From positions 708,451 through 772,450 of the forward strand of contig MNCI01007580.1 in NCBI GenBank assembly GCA_015680685.1: a stretch of 64,000 bases of DNA. The letters are read 5' to 3'. A program made the position numbers and the translations under genes. The notes below the pieces were generated by a model, which worked only from the letters and a program-made list of their open reading frames with translations, did not search any database and was not told the DNA's origin. The DNA comes from Gnetum montanum (taxonomy: Eukaryota; Streptophyta; Gnetopsida; Gnetales; Gnetaceae). This document shows, piece after piece, positions 23,308-34,693 of this stretch (position 1 is the first letter of the stretch; each line of letters starts with the position of its first letter).

Positions 23308-23480
23308 TCACACTACGCACTTTAAAATTCATTTTCCACCCCTAGTTCAATTTATTCCACTTTTTTTATTTTATGTTGTGGCTTTTATTATTATTATTTA
23401 CTTTGTTTCCATTTTCATGTTCTCAAGATAGTTTCTTCCTTTTATTTTTATGCATGTTATTTCTTATGAGGTAAGGCATA

Positions 23481-23483
<3 letters not shown>

Positions 23484-23517
<34 letters not shown>
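23484..23517 (+). repeat. Poly(A) run, 34 bases
   Basis: An uninterrupted run of A after ATAAGC, 250 bp upstream of the RT start. It could be slippage or a relic poly(A) tail from a template switch with another RNA. Confidence 0.9.
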
Positions 23518-23518
<1 letters not shown>

Positions 23519-23764
23519 AAAGCATGAGGACCGAAAATCTATAAAATCATGAAAAATCATAACACTATTATTCACATGAAACATGAATGCCATGTGTGGC
23601 CCGGTATAGCCTAAAACTGCCATGTGGTCCAGGTATGACGTTAAACTACCATTATACTTGCATCAAGACGTGAATTAATTACACAAAGCTAGTTTATATA
23701 GCAACTTCGTCGTCAAAGAATCTCGCTCACGTTGCTCCTAGTTTAAATTGGTAGGAGCAAGCAT

Positions 23765-24949
23765 ATGGACAACAAGAACCTCTTTTCAACATTGTCTATC
23801 AATGGACCACACGGGGCAATAAAAAGAGCAATTAATCTAGAATCCTTAGATCTAGACTCATCTGCTTATGCTAATTTTGTGGAATCCACTCAAGAAACAT
23901 CAAACTGCTCTAAGGGTATGACTAAAACTGTAGATCTAGAGGCTGACAACATCACTGAAGATCCTCTCGTTGAAGTCCCCATTATGATGACTAATGACGA
24001 ACCTAGAACACTGAAACTAAGTGCCCTATTGAATCCTCAACTCACTAATGAAATTATTCAAGTACTGAAAGATAATATCAAAACATTTGCATGGTCATAT
24101 ACTAACATGCCATGGTTGGACCCTCGAATCGTACAACACAACATTATCCTTGATGAAAAAATCAAACCAATAAAGCAAAAGGCACGAAAAGTTAAACTTG
24201 AGGTAGCGTTGGTAGCTCATAATGAAATCACGAAGCTTTACCAAGCTGTTTTCACCCTAGTTGTTGACTATGTAGATTGGGTATCTAACATTGTTGTTGT
24301 CCCTAAGAAAAATGGTCGCATCTGTATATGCATCAATTTTCGTGATCTTAACACAACCACTATAAAGGATGATTTCCCGCTACCTAGTATTGATCAACTT
24401 GTTGACTCAACTGCTGGGCATGCACTGTTATCCTTTATGGATGGATTCTCGAGATACAACCAAATTAGTTTCAACCTAGAACACCAACTCAGGAAAACCT
24501 TCACAATGCCTTGGGGCACATTCTATTACACAATGATGCCATTTGGTCTCAAAAATGTAGGTGCTACGTATCAACGAGCAATGATATACATATTTAGCAA
24601 TTACATGCTTGATTTACTCAATGATTATGTAGATGACATCATGGTCAAGTCTAAAACAATTGAGAAACACATAAAGGATCTAGACTTAGTGCTCAAACGT
24701 TGTCTCAAACACGACCTTAGACTTAACCCAAAGAAATGTGTCTTTGGAGTTAAAACAGGAAAAATGCTTGGCTTCGTAATTTCTAAAACAGGGATACGAG
24801 TAGACCCTGATAAGGTTAAAGTAATAACTAATATGCAACCACCTAGGAACCTTACCGAATTACGTGGTCTGCAAGGTAGACTAAAATTCATCAGACGCTT
24901 TATCACAAAATTGACGAATAAGTTGAAACCCATGCAGCACTTACTATGA
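23765..24949 (+). pseudogene. pol: T1 reverse transcriptase
   Basis: The longest open frame in the window (394 codons). Residues about 215-250 hold LSFMDGFSRYNQI (first catalytic Asp, residue 226), residues about 255-275 MPFGLKNVGATYQRAM, and residues 288-291 YVDD with the two further catalytic Asp. The thumb follows (ELRGLQGRLKFIRRFI). All three Asp remain. The frame ends at a TGA (24947) next to LLRKNV-type sequence, and the polyprotein clearly ran on into RNase H. It copies element RNA into DNA in the particle. The start is set by the first Met after the spacer; T2 starts at the matching place (48288). Confidence 0.9.
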
Positions 24950-26182
24950 AAGAATGTGCATTGCCAATGGACTCAATAGTGCCAGGAAGCATTTGAAAAC
25001 ATAAAAATGGAGCTGGATCAACTGCCGATAGTTCATCCTCCGCAAAGCAATAAACCTTTTTACATCTACCTCGTGACATCCAATTCATCTATTGCATCTA
25101 TGCTTTGCCAAAAATGAGAAGATTGAATCGAGATCCTTGTTTACTATTTAAGCCATGCCTTAATTGCCTACGAATAGTGATACNGATAGTTCATCCTCTG
25201 CAAAGCAATAAACCTTTTTACATCTACCTCGTGACATCCAATTCATCTATTGCATCTATGCTTTGCCAAAAATGAGAAGATTGAATCGAGATCCCTGTTT
25301 ACTATTTAAGCCATGCCTTAATTGCCTACGAATAGTGATACAATGATGTGGAGAGATAATGTCTTTCCCTTGTCTTTTCCTTGAAGAAGAGACAACATTA
25401 TCTCTTCTGTAACCAAGTCTATATCATTTGCAAAGATAATGTGCTTCGAGCTATCACTAACAACATCTATGAATCAAATAGGATAGCTAGATGGAAAGTG
25501 ATGATCACTGAGTTTGACCTACACTATGTAGCTCAATCCTCCACTAAAGGTCAAGAAGTAGTCAATCAATTGACCACTTCACCAACACAAGATCAAGTGA
25601 CAATCAATCTTGAGTTCCCTGATGAGGGTGTTAATAGCATCAACACCGTGCTTGATAACTACGATGCAATCCTTTACTTCGATGGAGCTTCAACTTCTCA
25701 AGGAGAAAGTGTTGTAGCCATCATAACGTATCCCTCTGGGGAAATTCGATCCTTTGCCTATCGACTAACCTTCCCTTGTACCAACAATGTGGCAGAGTAC
25801 GAAAGTCTTCTTAGAGGTCTTATAGTAGCACTATCTGCGGGGATCAAATGTCTTGTAGTTCAAGGTGACTCACAATTAGTAATCAATCAAGTCACAGAGG
25901 TTTACGCATGCAAGTCTTCTCATTTGCAACCATATTGTGACCTGACTAAACACTTGCTAAAACAATTGATCAATGTAGATGTGCAACATGTTCCTAGGAA
26001 TGAAAATACCATCGTTGATGTACTTGCTACACTAGCCTTAAACATAACACTTGAGACGTTCCATGCATTGCCTAGTTCTATAACAAATTGTGCCAAACCT
26101 ATAATCGACGCTCTCGACGAAATACCCATAGCATTTGCTAGCACTACACAAGTAATAGAATGGTACGATGACATAAAAGAGT
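24950..26182 (+). pseudogene. pol: T1 dual RNase H region
   Basis: First the ordinary gypsy RNase H (about 24950-25380; KPFYIYLVTSNSSIASMLCQ, LVYYLSHALIAYE), with stops and without a clear catalytic Asp. Then an open frame at 25381-26182 with a second RNase H: LYFDGAST (about 25675), NNVAEYESLLRGL (about 25785), VQGDSQLVINQV (about 25860) and NTIVDVLATLA (about 26010), so D-E-D-D all present. A second, archaeal-type RNase H is a known mark of the Tat lineage. The region includes a duplicated 157-bp block around an N at 25184, probably an assembly fault. Confidence 0.85.
25027..25341 (+). repeat. 157-bp direct repeat around a single N
   Basis: 25027-25183 and 25185-25341 are the same length and differ at two places that I can see (CTCCGC/CTCTGC, ATCCTTG/ATCCCTG). 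The N at 25184 is the join. The reading frame and the homologous region in T2 need only one copy. Confidence 0.9.
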
Positions 26183-27398
26183 AGTTCTACAAGGCAAACT
26201 GCCTCAACATTTCACGAGTGCTCAAAAAGACACGGTGTGAAAAAGCTCTTGGAAATATGAATTAATAGGAGACACATTATGTCGCAGATCCTATGAAGGA
26301 ATTCTATTGGTGTGCATTAATAGCATTGACGATCAAACAATCGTGGAACAGGTTCACGAAGGACTTTGCGGAGGGCATATAACACCCTAAGTAATGGTAA
26401 TGAAAATTAGACATTTGGGCTACTATTGGCCACACATGGAGTACGATTGCTTCTCTAGGGTCAGGAAATGTAACATTTTCCAAAGGCACGGTAACCTAAT
26501 ACATGTGCCACCTAATGAGTTGCATACTACACAAATCACATGGCCATTCCAAAGATGGGGATTATTCATCATTGGGCCGATAACACCACCATCTTCAACA
26601 GGATATAGCTTCATCATCACCGTAATCGAATATTTCACAAAATGGGTAGAAGCTATTCCCCTTAGGAAAACCATGTCTAAACATGTTTGCAATTTCATAT
26701 TAGAAAACATCGTGATCCATTTTGGTATCCCGATGATCATAGTTACCGATAATGGGCCACAGTTCAGCAGTACGGATACTAAAAGCTTCTGTGAAAGCCT
26801 AGGTATTAAACACTCATTCTCATCACCATATTACCCATAGAGCAATGGCCAAGCAGAGTCTACGAACAAAACAGTCATCATGGTGCTCAAAATGATGTTG
26901 AATCAGAGTAAGAGACGATGGCACGAGTAGTTAATCTATGCATTATGGGCATACCGAACAATGCATCGAATGTCCAAAGGTAAAACACCATATATCCTCA
27001 TATACAAGTCTGAAGTTGTGTTATCTTTGGAGTTACAGGTTCCCTCATTGTGGATAACGCTCTCTAGCCTCCTTGATAAAATCCAGAACAACAAGCTATG
27101 CATTGCTGACCTTGACTCGGTGGAGGAAGAAAGAGTACGAGCGCTTCATCAAATCGAATGGTATCAGAAACAACAACGACGATGGCATTAACACAATCCA
27201 CATATGTACATGATCAAGGAAGGTGACCTAGTTCTTAAGGCAGTCTGCGAAAACTTGGATAAATTCTCAGCTAACTAGGAAGGACCTTACTTAGTCGCCA
27301 AGGAATATAATAACAGGGCATTCAAACTCGCCGACATGAACATAAATGAGTTCGATAATCCTACGAATCACATGTACCTGAAACCATACTATGTCTGA
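26183..27398 (+). pseudogene. pol: T1 integrase
   Basis: Zinc domain: VHEGLCGGH (about 26350), then RKCNIFQ (about 26463), where T2 has CDVCQ, so one zinc Cys is Phe here. Core: WGLFIIGP at 26556-26576 has Phe (26565-26567) where T2 keeps the first catalytic Asp (WGLDIM). The second Asp is present (VTDNGPQF, about 26740) and so is the Glu (SNGQAESTN, about 26840). C-terminal part: IKEGDLVLK and NHMYLKPYY up to the stop at about 27398. Stops within are mostly CAG or TGG changed to TAG (26183, 26839, 26930). No chromodomain is seen. The protein would insert element DNA in the host chromosome; this one is dead twice over. Confidence 0.88.
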
Positions 27399-27720
27399 TG
27401 AGCTTAAGGTACGCTTTGGTCCTAGCATCATGACCTAAAACTGATACCATAGAACAGTCCTGGAGCTATGACTTAAAACTAGCATCACAAAACATCCTAG
27501 CACCACAAAGCTCTGTCCGGTATGATACTAAACTACCACACTTGTCCACTAGAGTCCACTAAGACTATAAACTAGCTTGCCTCTTCATAGTTCGCTACGA
27601 CTATAAACTAGCATTGCACCATCTACCATGACGATAAACTGGTGACGTCCAAAGGATTATGACGTGAAACTAATCCACAACAGTCTGCTAAGACTACAAA
27701 CTGGTGATATCATCAATAAC
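27399..27720 (+). repeat. Motif array II of T1 (after integrase)
   Basis: Eight copies at about 27429, 27467, 27521, 27559, 27597, 27627, 27657 and 27687. Examples: ATGACCTAAAACTGA, ACTATAAACTAGC, ATGACGATAAACTGG, AGACTACAAACTGG. The spacing is 30, 38 or 54 bp. It starts directly after the integrase stop. T2 has the reverse-complement array at 44563-44780, after its integrase. Confidence 0.8.
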
Positions 27721-28875
27721 CCAGCGTTATTTGAAAAGATATGTTACTGCAATCGGCTGTATGTGCTCACCAAACACCTACCGCATGATTTGTCACATAG
27801 ACCTTCATAAAACTGATGTTGTTCAAGATTTTGTTTGCCTTGAAACTCCACATGATGGCTCCATTCCATCAGCTACATTCAAGTTTAAAGTGTTTTGCTA
27901 ACTAAATCATTTGTGGTTTTCTTGTCCCCTTAGAGTTGTGTTTGTAGAATGACATGCCTAAGGAGTTTGTGCATAGATGCACTTCATTATGACAATAGGG
28001 TATCACATTCTTCCTGACACACGCAACTGGGTTAATCAATCGATTCATAAGTACATTCCTGACTCCTAATACATTCCCTCTTCAATTACATCCCCTGAAT
28101 ACATTGTATCCTACTCACCCGAAGCTCTTGATATACTGTTGCACACTGTGATTCTCTAAGCAGTTGAAATGCAAAACACAATGCACGGTACATGATACAA
28201 ATGCAAGAACATGAGCATGAGCACAGCACTGAAAGCAAGCTCTTTCAAAAAAGACCAAAAAGAACATAAAAAGAAAACAAAAACAAATAGAAAGAAAAAA
28301 AATAAGAAACAAAAGAAAAAGGAAAAGGAACAAAAAGGTCAAAGAGAAAAATGCCCAGCAAAGATCTTCATAACCCCATTGTAATCATAAACTAAAGACC
28401 ATTGGATCTTCTCATACAAGCCCCAGGCGAGAAGGCAATTGTCTTGGAAAAACACTCGTGTCTCAAATGATCATGTTGCACATAATTGTGTGGCTTTGGC
28501 TATTTACAATGGGCTTCCTTAAACATGACACAAGGGTCTCGTTTCTCCAAAAACACGCACCTGCTATGCCTTAGTTTCAAGTCTACTATACATTGGCTGT
28601 TAACAAAGACCAAAAATTGGCTCTTTCACATGAGAGCATTCCTCTCCCGTAGTTTAAACAACGACACCCTTTGATTAATCCCTAATCCCACCAGTTACAA
28701 CCTTCTTTCCTTAAACTAAATTTCCCTCAATCTAATGTACTTTTGAACACAGTGCGATGACATCCAGCCAGAGGCCAACAGACAATGCTTGATACCATGT
28801 CGATCATGGTGTTTTGTACTTCTTTGTTGACGCCTCTCGGGTGGATCCCTCCAGACGTCAATAAAGAGGGGCCAA
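27721..28875 (+). other. T1 3' spacer and polypurine tract
   Basis: No gene recognised. It contains a 100-base purine-rich stretch (28246-28350) and short frames without similarity to anything I know. It ends in the polypurine tract (AAAGAGGGGCCAA, 28863-28875) right before the 3' LTR. T2 has the matching tract on the minus strand at 43209-43225. Confidence 0.6.
28246..28350 (+). repeat. Purine-rich strand tract
   Basis: About 100 bases almost free of T and low in C on the plus strand (AAAAAG, GAAAAG and AACAAA words). It lies 530 bp before the 3' LTR. It may be only low complexity. Confidence 0.7.
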
Positions 28876-30857
28876 TGAAACACCAAAAAATTTTAGCTTA
28901 ACACTTGGAAACAAGAATAACCTTGTGTTTCAACATCAGAAGTTCAAAAATCGGACTAAAGTGAAAGGACCCTGTCATGCACACCAAGGTCACACTCAAG
29001 TCATGCTACTAGCGTACGTGCAGCATGCGCAACTTTCAGAGCCTCCAAATTAGGTCAAAATAGTCCTAATTTGAACAAGTAAGGTCCCCTTAGGACCCAC
29101 TAATGACTACTCCAAGTTTCAGCATCCAGAATCCAAGGTTTCAAGTCAAACTCACACAAATCTTACTGTTCATGCTGAGGTCATGCCTAGGTCACGTTGC
29201 TAGTGTGAGTCCAGCATGAGTACAACATGAGTAACTTCCCAAACCTTAAAATCAAGCTGAAACGGTCTGAATCCAAGCAATGCAAGACACCTTTGAAGTT
29301 CATTGATGATCATTGCAACTCCTAGCCCCCAAAACTTTAGATTTTGTGCCCAAAACCACACAGTCCTGTCACTTACGCCAGAGTCATGCTAGGGTCACGC
29401 CCAGGTCACGCTGACAGCTTGAATTCAGCATGAGCTAAAAAAAATGGCCCAAATCAAGTAGGCCCAAGCCTAGTTTTCGACAGGAACTTCACTCCTAGGA
29501 TAGGCAATAGATGTACTTGAAAACAGGCCACAAAATCAAAATTTGGGCATGAAACCTAACATTTTGGGCTCACTCATGCTGAGGTCACGTTGAGGACACA
29601 CTGATAGCATGAGCCCAGCGTGAGCTACCAAAAGTGACCTAAATCTAGGCATAGACATGCTCAAATTAAACATGTAGGACATCCTTAAGGACAGGCATCG
29701 ATTACACTTCAAAAAAAGTGTTAAAGATGGAATTTTGACACAAAATATATCATTTTTGGTCATGCACACTGAAGTCACATTCGGGTGACATTGAGGTGAC
29801 GATGGCAGCGTGAGTCTAGCGTGAGCACTGGTCACGATCGAGCAAAAGAACTTTAGACACACGCTGAGGGCATGCCAGGACAAGATCAATGCATGCTAGC
29901 AACCTTGGTGAATCAAAAACACTTTTAGCAGTAGTCAGTCCACAAATTCAAAAATTCCAAGAAAGCCAGAGTCAAATTCTCTTGTTGTACATTATCAGTC
30001 ACTATAAATTAGTCACATTTTATGCTAGTCAGGCTCTTACGCTACAAATAGTGCATGCTTCTATGGGTGTAAGACAACTTGCACAAGCTAAAACACATTG
30101 TAAGATACAGTGCATCTGATCTAGAACGTAGTCTACCTACATACATCCAGTTCATACATAGCTGTACATCGAACACCTGTCACACGATCCGTTTTTCTCT
30201 TGTCTCATAGCCATTGCTCTCATTCACAAATCCTACTCCTGAGCCTAGCAAAATGTATAAATACCCTATTCATTAACATAAATGGGGTTGAAAAAAATTG
30301 TAAAAAGAAACCAAGAAATCTTGAGCCTGGACACACATGATCCCTAATGCTTGCAAACACCTCACATTGGAGCTTAACATCTAACTTGTAATCCAGACAT
30401 GCAACTACATTTTGACTGGTGCACATCTTTTTACTTAATACAACACAGTTTCATTTTTTCCTNGCGCAACTACATTTTGATTGGTGCACATCTTTTTACT
30501 TAATACAACACAGTTTCATTTTTTCCTTTTGTTGTACTGTTTTGGTTCCTTGTTTGTATTACTCTGGTTTATTGCACATTTCTACATACATTCTGTTTAT
30601 GTTTACATGCTATATTCATGTTTACTTCTTGTTGCATTATGCTCTCCGTTTTATATTTCGCGACGATAACCACAGCGCAGGCCATAGTGTACGCTCGGGG
30701 AAGTCCTTGGTTGATTTACGTGTAGATCATCCAAGGTACTTTGCCTTCATTTTTCCAGCTTGCCCTCATGCGAAAGGCAGGGTTAGCTGTATCTCTCTGG
30801 AGATCTTTTGACATTCATTTTTCCTCCAACCTTACGCCGACGATTTCAGACAGTAGA
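28876..30857 (+). mobile_element. T1 3' LTR
   Basis: It starts TGAAACACCAAAAAATT right after the polypurine tract and ends CAGTAGA, where the 5' LTR has GGTACA, so the terminal CA is mutated. The TATA box is at 30255-30265. A single N at 30463 separates two near-identical 60-bp stretches (about 30401-30462 and 30466-30527), probably an assembly join. Confidence 0.88.
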
Positions 30858-30862
30858 AATGG

Positions 30863-31562
30863 GTATGCCATATTCACCAAAGTAATTAACCATGGTTTTG
30901 ACCAAATGAATGAGGGATTTATTGATTGACTTAGCTTGACCATTGAATTAGGAATAATGGAATGATGAGAATAATTTGGTGATTTGATATTGATTAGAGA
31001 ACTTAGTTACTTCTTTACTTTTGAATTAAGGTTCATTGTTGGTAACAATGTTTAGGAGAATACCATAGTAGGTGATGATATGATCCAAAATAAAATGACA
31101 AGTATACTTGGATGTGATTGATTTTAAGGGAATAGCTTCAACCCACTTGGTGAAATACTCTATAGCTATCAAAATAAACTAATGAATAATAGAAGATAGA
31201 GGATTGATAGAACCTATGAGATTTAGCTTTCATTTCTGGAAGGGTTATACAATTTTAAAAGACCTAAGCTCTTGGGATGATATGTAAATAAGTAGAGCAT
31301 GATATTAATGTACATCACAAATATTAACTATTATGTACGCATCCCTGAACATCTTAGATTATCAATAACCTCACAAGATAATATGAGCTATGAAAGACTA
31401 TGATCCTAAGTGACCACCACATATACTAAAATGTACCTATTCGAGAATCATTTGTGCTTCATCTAGATTCAGATAACATAGACCAAGTGAGATTTGATTA
31501 CTCCTCACCAGGATTCATCAACTGTAAGAGACATTAGTAAGACAAGGATACACTAGTCTAGG
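30863..31562 (-). pseudogene. pol: X integrase relic, zinc and core parts
   Basis: Minus-strand frames give YFTKWVEAIPLKS (about 31130), HFILDHIITYYGI (about 31080) and IVTNNEP (about 31030), then FNGQAKS (about 30930). This lines up with T1 and T2 integrase. The second catalytic Asp is Asn (TNNEP against TDNGP) and the Glu of NGQAE is Lys. A CGGHLGS block nearer 31420 marks the zinc domain. It continues the relic at 15640-16109 once T1 is removed. The A5 LTR begins at 31563. Confidence 0.7.
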
Positions 31563-32388
31563 TGATGAGTGGTGAGGTACCCCTACACTCAACCATACGA
31601 ATATAAGAATTTCACGCACGATTTGGTCGAACTTCGTAGATGGGCTAGTTGTGGTATCTAGATAGTTACTCGCTAATTGCAATTCGTTGTCTTCCCACTT
31701 GAACTGGTGTTTGGTTTGTCATGTATGGTTTAGTCTAGAGTGAGATGTATGATGTGTTCCTGAACTAATACTACTCCTATAGGCGATGGAAAATAATCTT
31801 AGCTAAGCTAGGAGGGAAAACTAAGAGGAGATAGGGAGAGAGAATCTAAGCTAGCCTAAGTGCGATGAGCATTCGTTCCTTAATCATCCGTACACATCTT
31901 AGGCCTTGTGCACAACTACCACTAGGATTACCAAGTGCATGGCCCGAGTACACTACTGGGATACCAAGCAATCACATGTAGATGCTCGTGATTAAGTCGT
32001 ACTCATTACGCATTTAATAATAATTAAAATATGTGAATGCTGCAATGATGAAGTAATCTCGATCTTTATTTTCGATCATGTGCATGTCCAAGTATGCCAC
32101 ACTCAAATAAAGGATGCCATACAATTATAATCATCACACTATGGGCATGCACTGGGAGAAAGGGTTGAGAGGAACTAAGAAATGAACTAACTTTTAAAAC
32201 TAACTGAAAAACTAACTATTTCCAAAACTAACTGCTCTCATGCACCTACACGTGTATTTATAGCCTCAAATAGGAGTCACAATATCATGTATCTGATATC
32301 GTTATTTGGGCTATGATATCACATACCCGATATCGTGGATCCAATATTGGGGATCTGATATCGCAGCCTAATGAATCACGATTCATCA
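31563..32388 (-). mobile_element. A5 3' LTR (family A)
   Basis: 826 bp on the plus strand from TGATGAGTGGTGAGG to ATTCATCA, followed by the polypurine tract (plus TACCCCCACGAC, 32389-32400). It is inserted in the X integrase relic; the five bases before it are CTAGG. It carries GATATC palindromic words (32280-32365) and a minus-strand TATA at 32254-32263. The partner 5' LTR is beyond 64000. Confidence 0.88.
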
Positions 32389-32575
32389 TACCCCCACGAC
32401 TAAATGAAAACCTGTCCTCAAGTTAAAATGAGAACAAGCTCCATTGATTACATAGTGGATAGGTATGGGATTATTGACTAACATGGAATTTATTCATGTC
32501 ACAGTGGAGAACTCAATAGAACAAACTTGGGACACAACACAAAAAATGCAAAATCACTACAAAATTTTGTGGAAC
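32389..32575 (-). other. A5 3' untranslated end
   Basis: Polypurine tract and 3' untranslated sequence between the accessory ORF stop and the LTR. No gene. Confidence 0.6.
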
Positions 32576-34693
32576 TCATGTGGTTCTAGGTGGTGGTGGC
32601 TCCTCCATGGGTTGCTTCCCCTTGTCTTGTGCTCTAGGTTTTAGAATTTGATGATGTTGAAGTAGTGCCTAGAGCTTTTTCTCTTCCATTCAAGGATCTT
32701 GTGTCATCCATGCTGATGTCCCAATGTTTGATGGAGTCAGCACCTTCCATGGGCACGATAGTTACAAAAACATTTTATTTGCTTTGACGTACTAGGTGGC
32801 AAACAACCGTCGTTCCTCCTCATAGGCTCTGGCTTTGTCCCCATACTCTTGAAAATTTGTAAGATGTTGAGCCAAGTCTACTGTAACATCTTTTTGTCCT
32901 TGTTAGCTTACTCTAACCACCTCTAGTTCATAATTTGCAACTTCTAGCTTCTGCAACATTTTCTTGTGCTCTGCAAATTCTGCTTCATATTTGGTGTAGG
33001 TGGTAGCTACCTACCCCTCGAGCTCTATCCTCAGGCATCCTACTATCAACATGGCTAGATTGGCATACCACAGGTTTGCCAATTCCATGTACTTTGTGAG
33101 GTCTTGAATCTGCAGGTCCCAGCTTTTAAGTTCCACTTGGTGGGCATATGCATATGTGTCCAATATGGTCCACTAATCAATGTGTTGAGCACTAAAAGCA
33201 TTGATATGGGCCTTGGCCATATGGATCTCCTTCTTAATGACTTGCTTGTACATTCCCACCTAGTCTTAGAAATGCTACTTTAACTTTTCATGTCATTTAG
33301 CCTTGTTCTACCATGTGCTTATTTCAATGGCCATCTTTTAACAGATTGCGCGTACCTCCTCCATTGAGAGGGTTCGATTTTCTCTGGCCAAATGGTTCAT
33401 ATCTTGATTGATCCTGATCAATTATTCTCATAGCTATTGAAATTTTTCTTCAAGAATATTCTTCTATTTTTCCACAGCGATCAATCAAAGATTATCAATA
33501 GCGAGCTACTTATTCTCCTCCTGTAAGGCTCTAAGTGCCTTGGCATGCGTGTAGGTTTGCATGTTTGCCTTGGAGGCATCCTAGTTAGCCTTCTCTTTCT
33601 CCTCTACCACTCTCTTATTGTCTACCAATAATTTTTTGAGTTGCTTAGTCCTGAAGGTGTCTAGTTGGTTTGTGGGAACGAATTGAGAGGGATCCCGCTG
33701 TGTAGCTTGCAAGGTTATGAGCCTTTCTTGAAGTTTTGCTAACTCCACTTCTGTGTGCTTGGACCTGATCTTTGCCATGACTAGCTTTCATTTGATAGAG
33801 ATGAGGTCTGATTGTGTTTCTGTGACATCTTATATCAAAAAGGACATCATTACTTGTCTTGTTTGTAGCAACTGATCAAGCACATCCTCATGCCTTGCAG
33901 GAGTTATTGAGGGACTGACCAATGTTTAAGCATCATGTGCTCCTGTGAAGTTTCCCGGTGCACAATAGGGACATTAAAGGATTCTTTGATGTGGTCTGCG
34001 ACCACTTCTATGGCTCCTATTGCATCCTGGTACTACATGAACAACACTATGGCCCTCTCACCAGTCTTGAGTTACACTTGAAAGGATGTAGCATTCCCTA
34101 AAATCTATTGTGACCAATCAGTCTCCCCTCCTCTTGTTTGAATGGATACCTTAGCCTGTGCATGATCTATAGAGATAATGGAATGTACGACATCATCAAT
34201 GACGCAGAAGGGATTAGCATCATCATGAATCCCCCAACTGATTGTCTCAGCAATGGCCTTGAGATGGCTCATCGATGGTTGGTAATCCTATGGTGGTGGT
34301 GGTGGTTGATCTTATTGGCTCGTGCTGGGCCCTACTTCTTGTTGTCGATTGGGCCCTGTGCTTGGAAGTTGGCTAGCCCCTGCAGTTTGACTTGTAGTGG
34401 GCCCCACCATTTTTTCTTGCTCTTGTTCTAGCTCTGGCTCTAATATCTCACCAACACTTTTCCTTAGAGTTGGTGGCTTTAGCAGTTTAGCGAATGAAGC
34501 ATTTTGGGCTCTTCTGGGGATGTCATTAGTATACCGCAAAATACTAGCACACTTACATAGCTTCCTGATGAGACAAGGGAAGGGCAACGCAAACTTTCCT
34601 ATTTTGCATTCTTCGAACTACCTTAAGATCTCCATGAGATATAGATGAGGTAGGTTAGCATTAACGTTTCCCATCAATATCACACTTCCTCTT
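32576..34693 (-). pseudogene. A5 accessory ORF, C-terminal part
   Basis: The minus-strand stop at 32576-32578 follows MEEPPPPRTT, the tail shared with A3 and A4. Upstream come a coiled-coil region (VELAKLQERLITLQA at about 33740; LKKLLVDNKRVVEEKEK at about 33610), a linker rich in Pro, Gln and Ser (about 34312-34450) and FALPFPCLIRKLCK at about 34580, typical of the C-terminal half of the plant transposon protein domain. There is no internal duplication. It is cut at 34693 by T2 and resumes at 59752; with the 5-bp target copy removed the frame carries on, and SVILMG just left of the cut matches the same block in A4. Confidence 0.7.

Larger units (their letters stand above)
22139..23764 (+). 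other. T1 protease-RT spacer
   Basis: No gene. It holds motif copies (ATGACGTTAAACTA type) at 22174, 22201, 22229, 22358, 23604 and 23633, an AT-rich stretch at 22500-22560, a 26-bp tandem repeat at 23211-23307 and a 34-base A run at 23484-23517. Ogre elements are known to have an intron between protease and RT, and this spacer is in that place. The matching spacer in T2 is 5.2 kb and carries an opposite-strand gene. Confidence 0.6.
16110..30857 (+). mobile_element. T1: Tat/Ogre-like LTR retrotransposon, 14.7 kb
   Basis: Complete in outline: 5' LTR, primer-binding site, gag, protease, long spacer, RT, dual RNase H, integrase, spacer, polypurine tract, 3' LTR. It is flanked by a degenerate 5-bp target duplication, GATGG (16105-16109) and AATGG (30858-30862), and sits inside the X integrase relic, which continues on both sides in the same orientation. 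The domain order and the second, Tat-type RNase H place it in the Tat lineage. All frames contain stops; it is dead. Confidence 0.9.

Noticed and set aside
23765-27398. Endogenous pararetrovirus (caulimovirus-type) origin of the RT region
   Set aside because: An integrase, LTRs with target duplications and a Tat-type second RNase H are present, and no movement or coat protein is seen.
30419-30811. 130-codon frame across an N in the T1 3' LTR
   Set aside because: It is LTR sequence duplicated around the N at 30463. Its first 20 codons repeat as an artefact.
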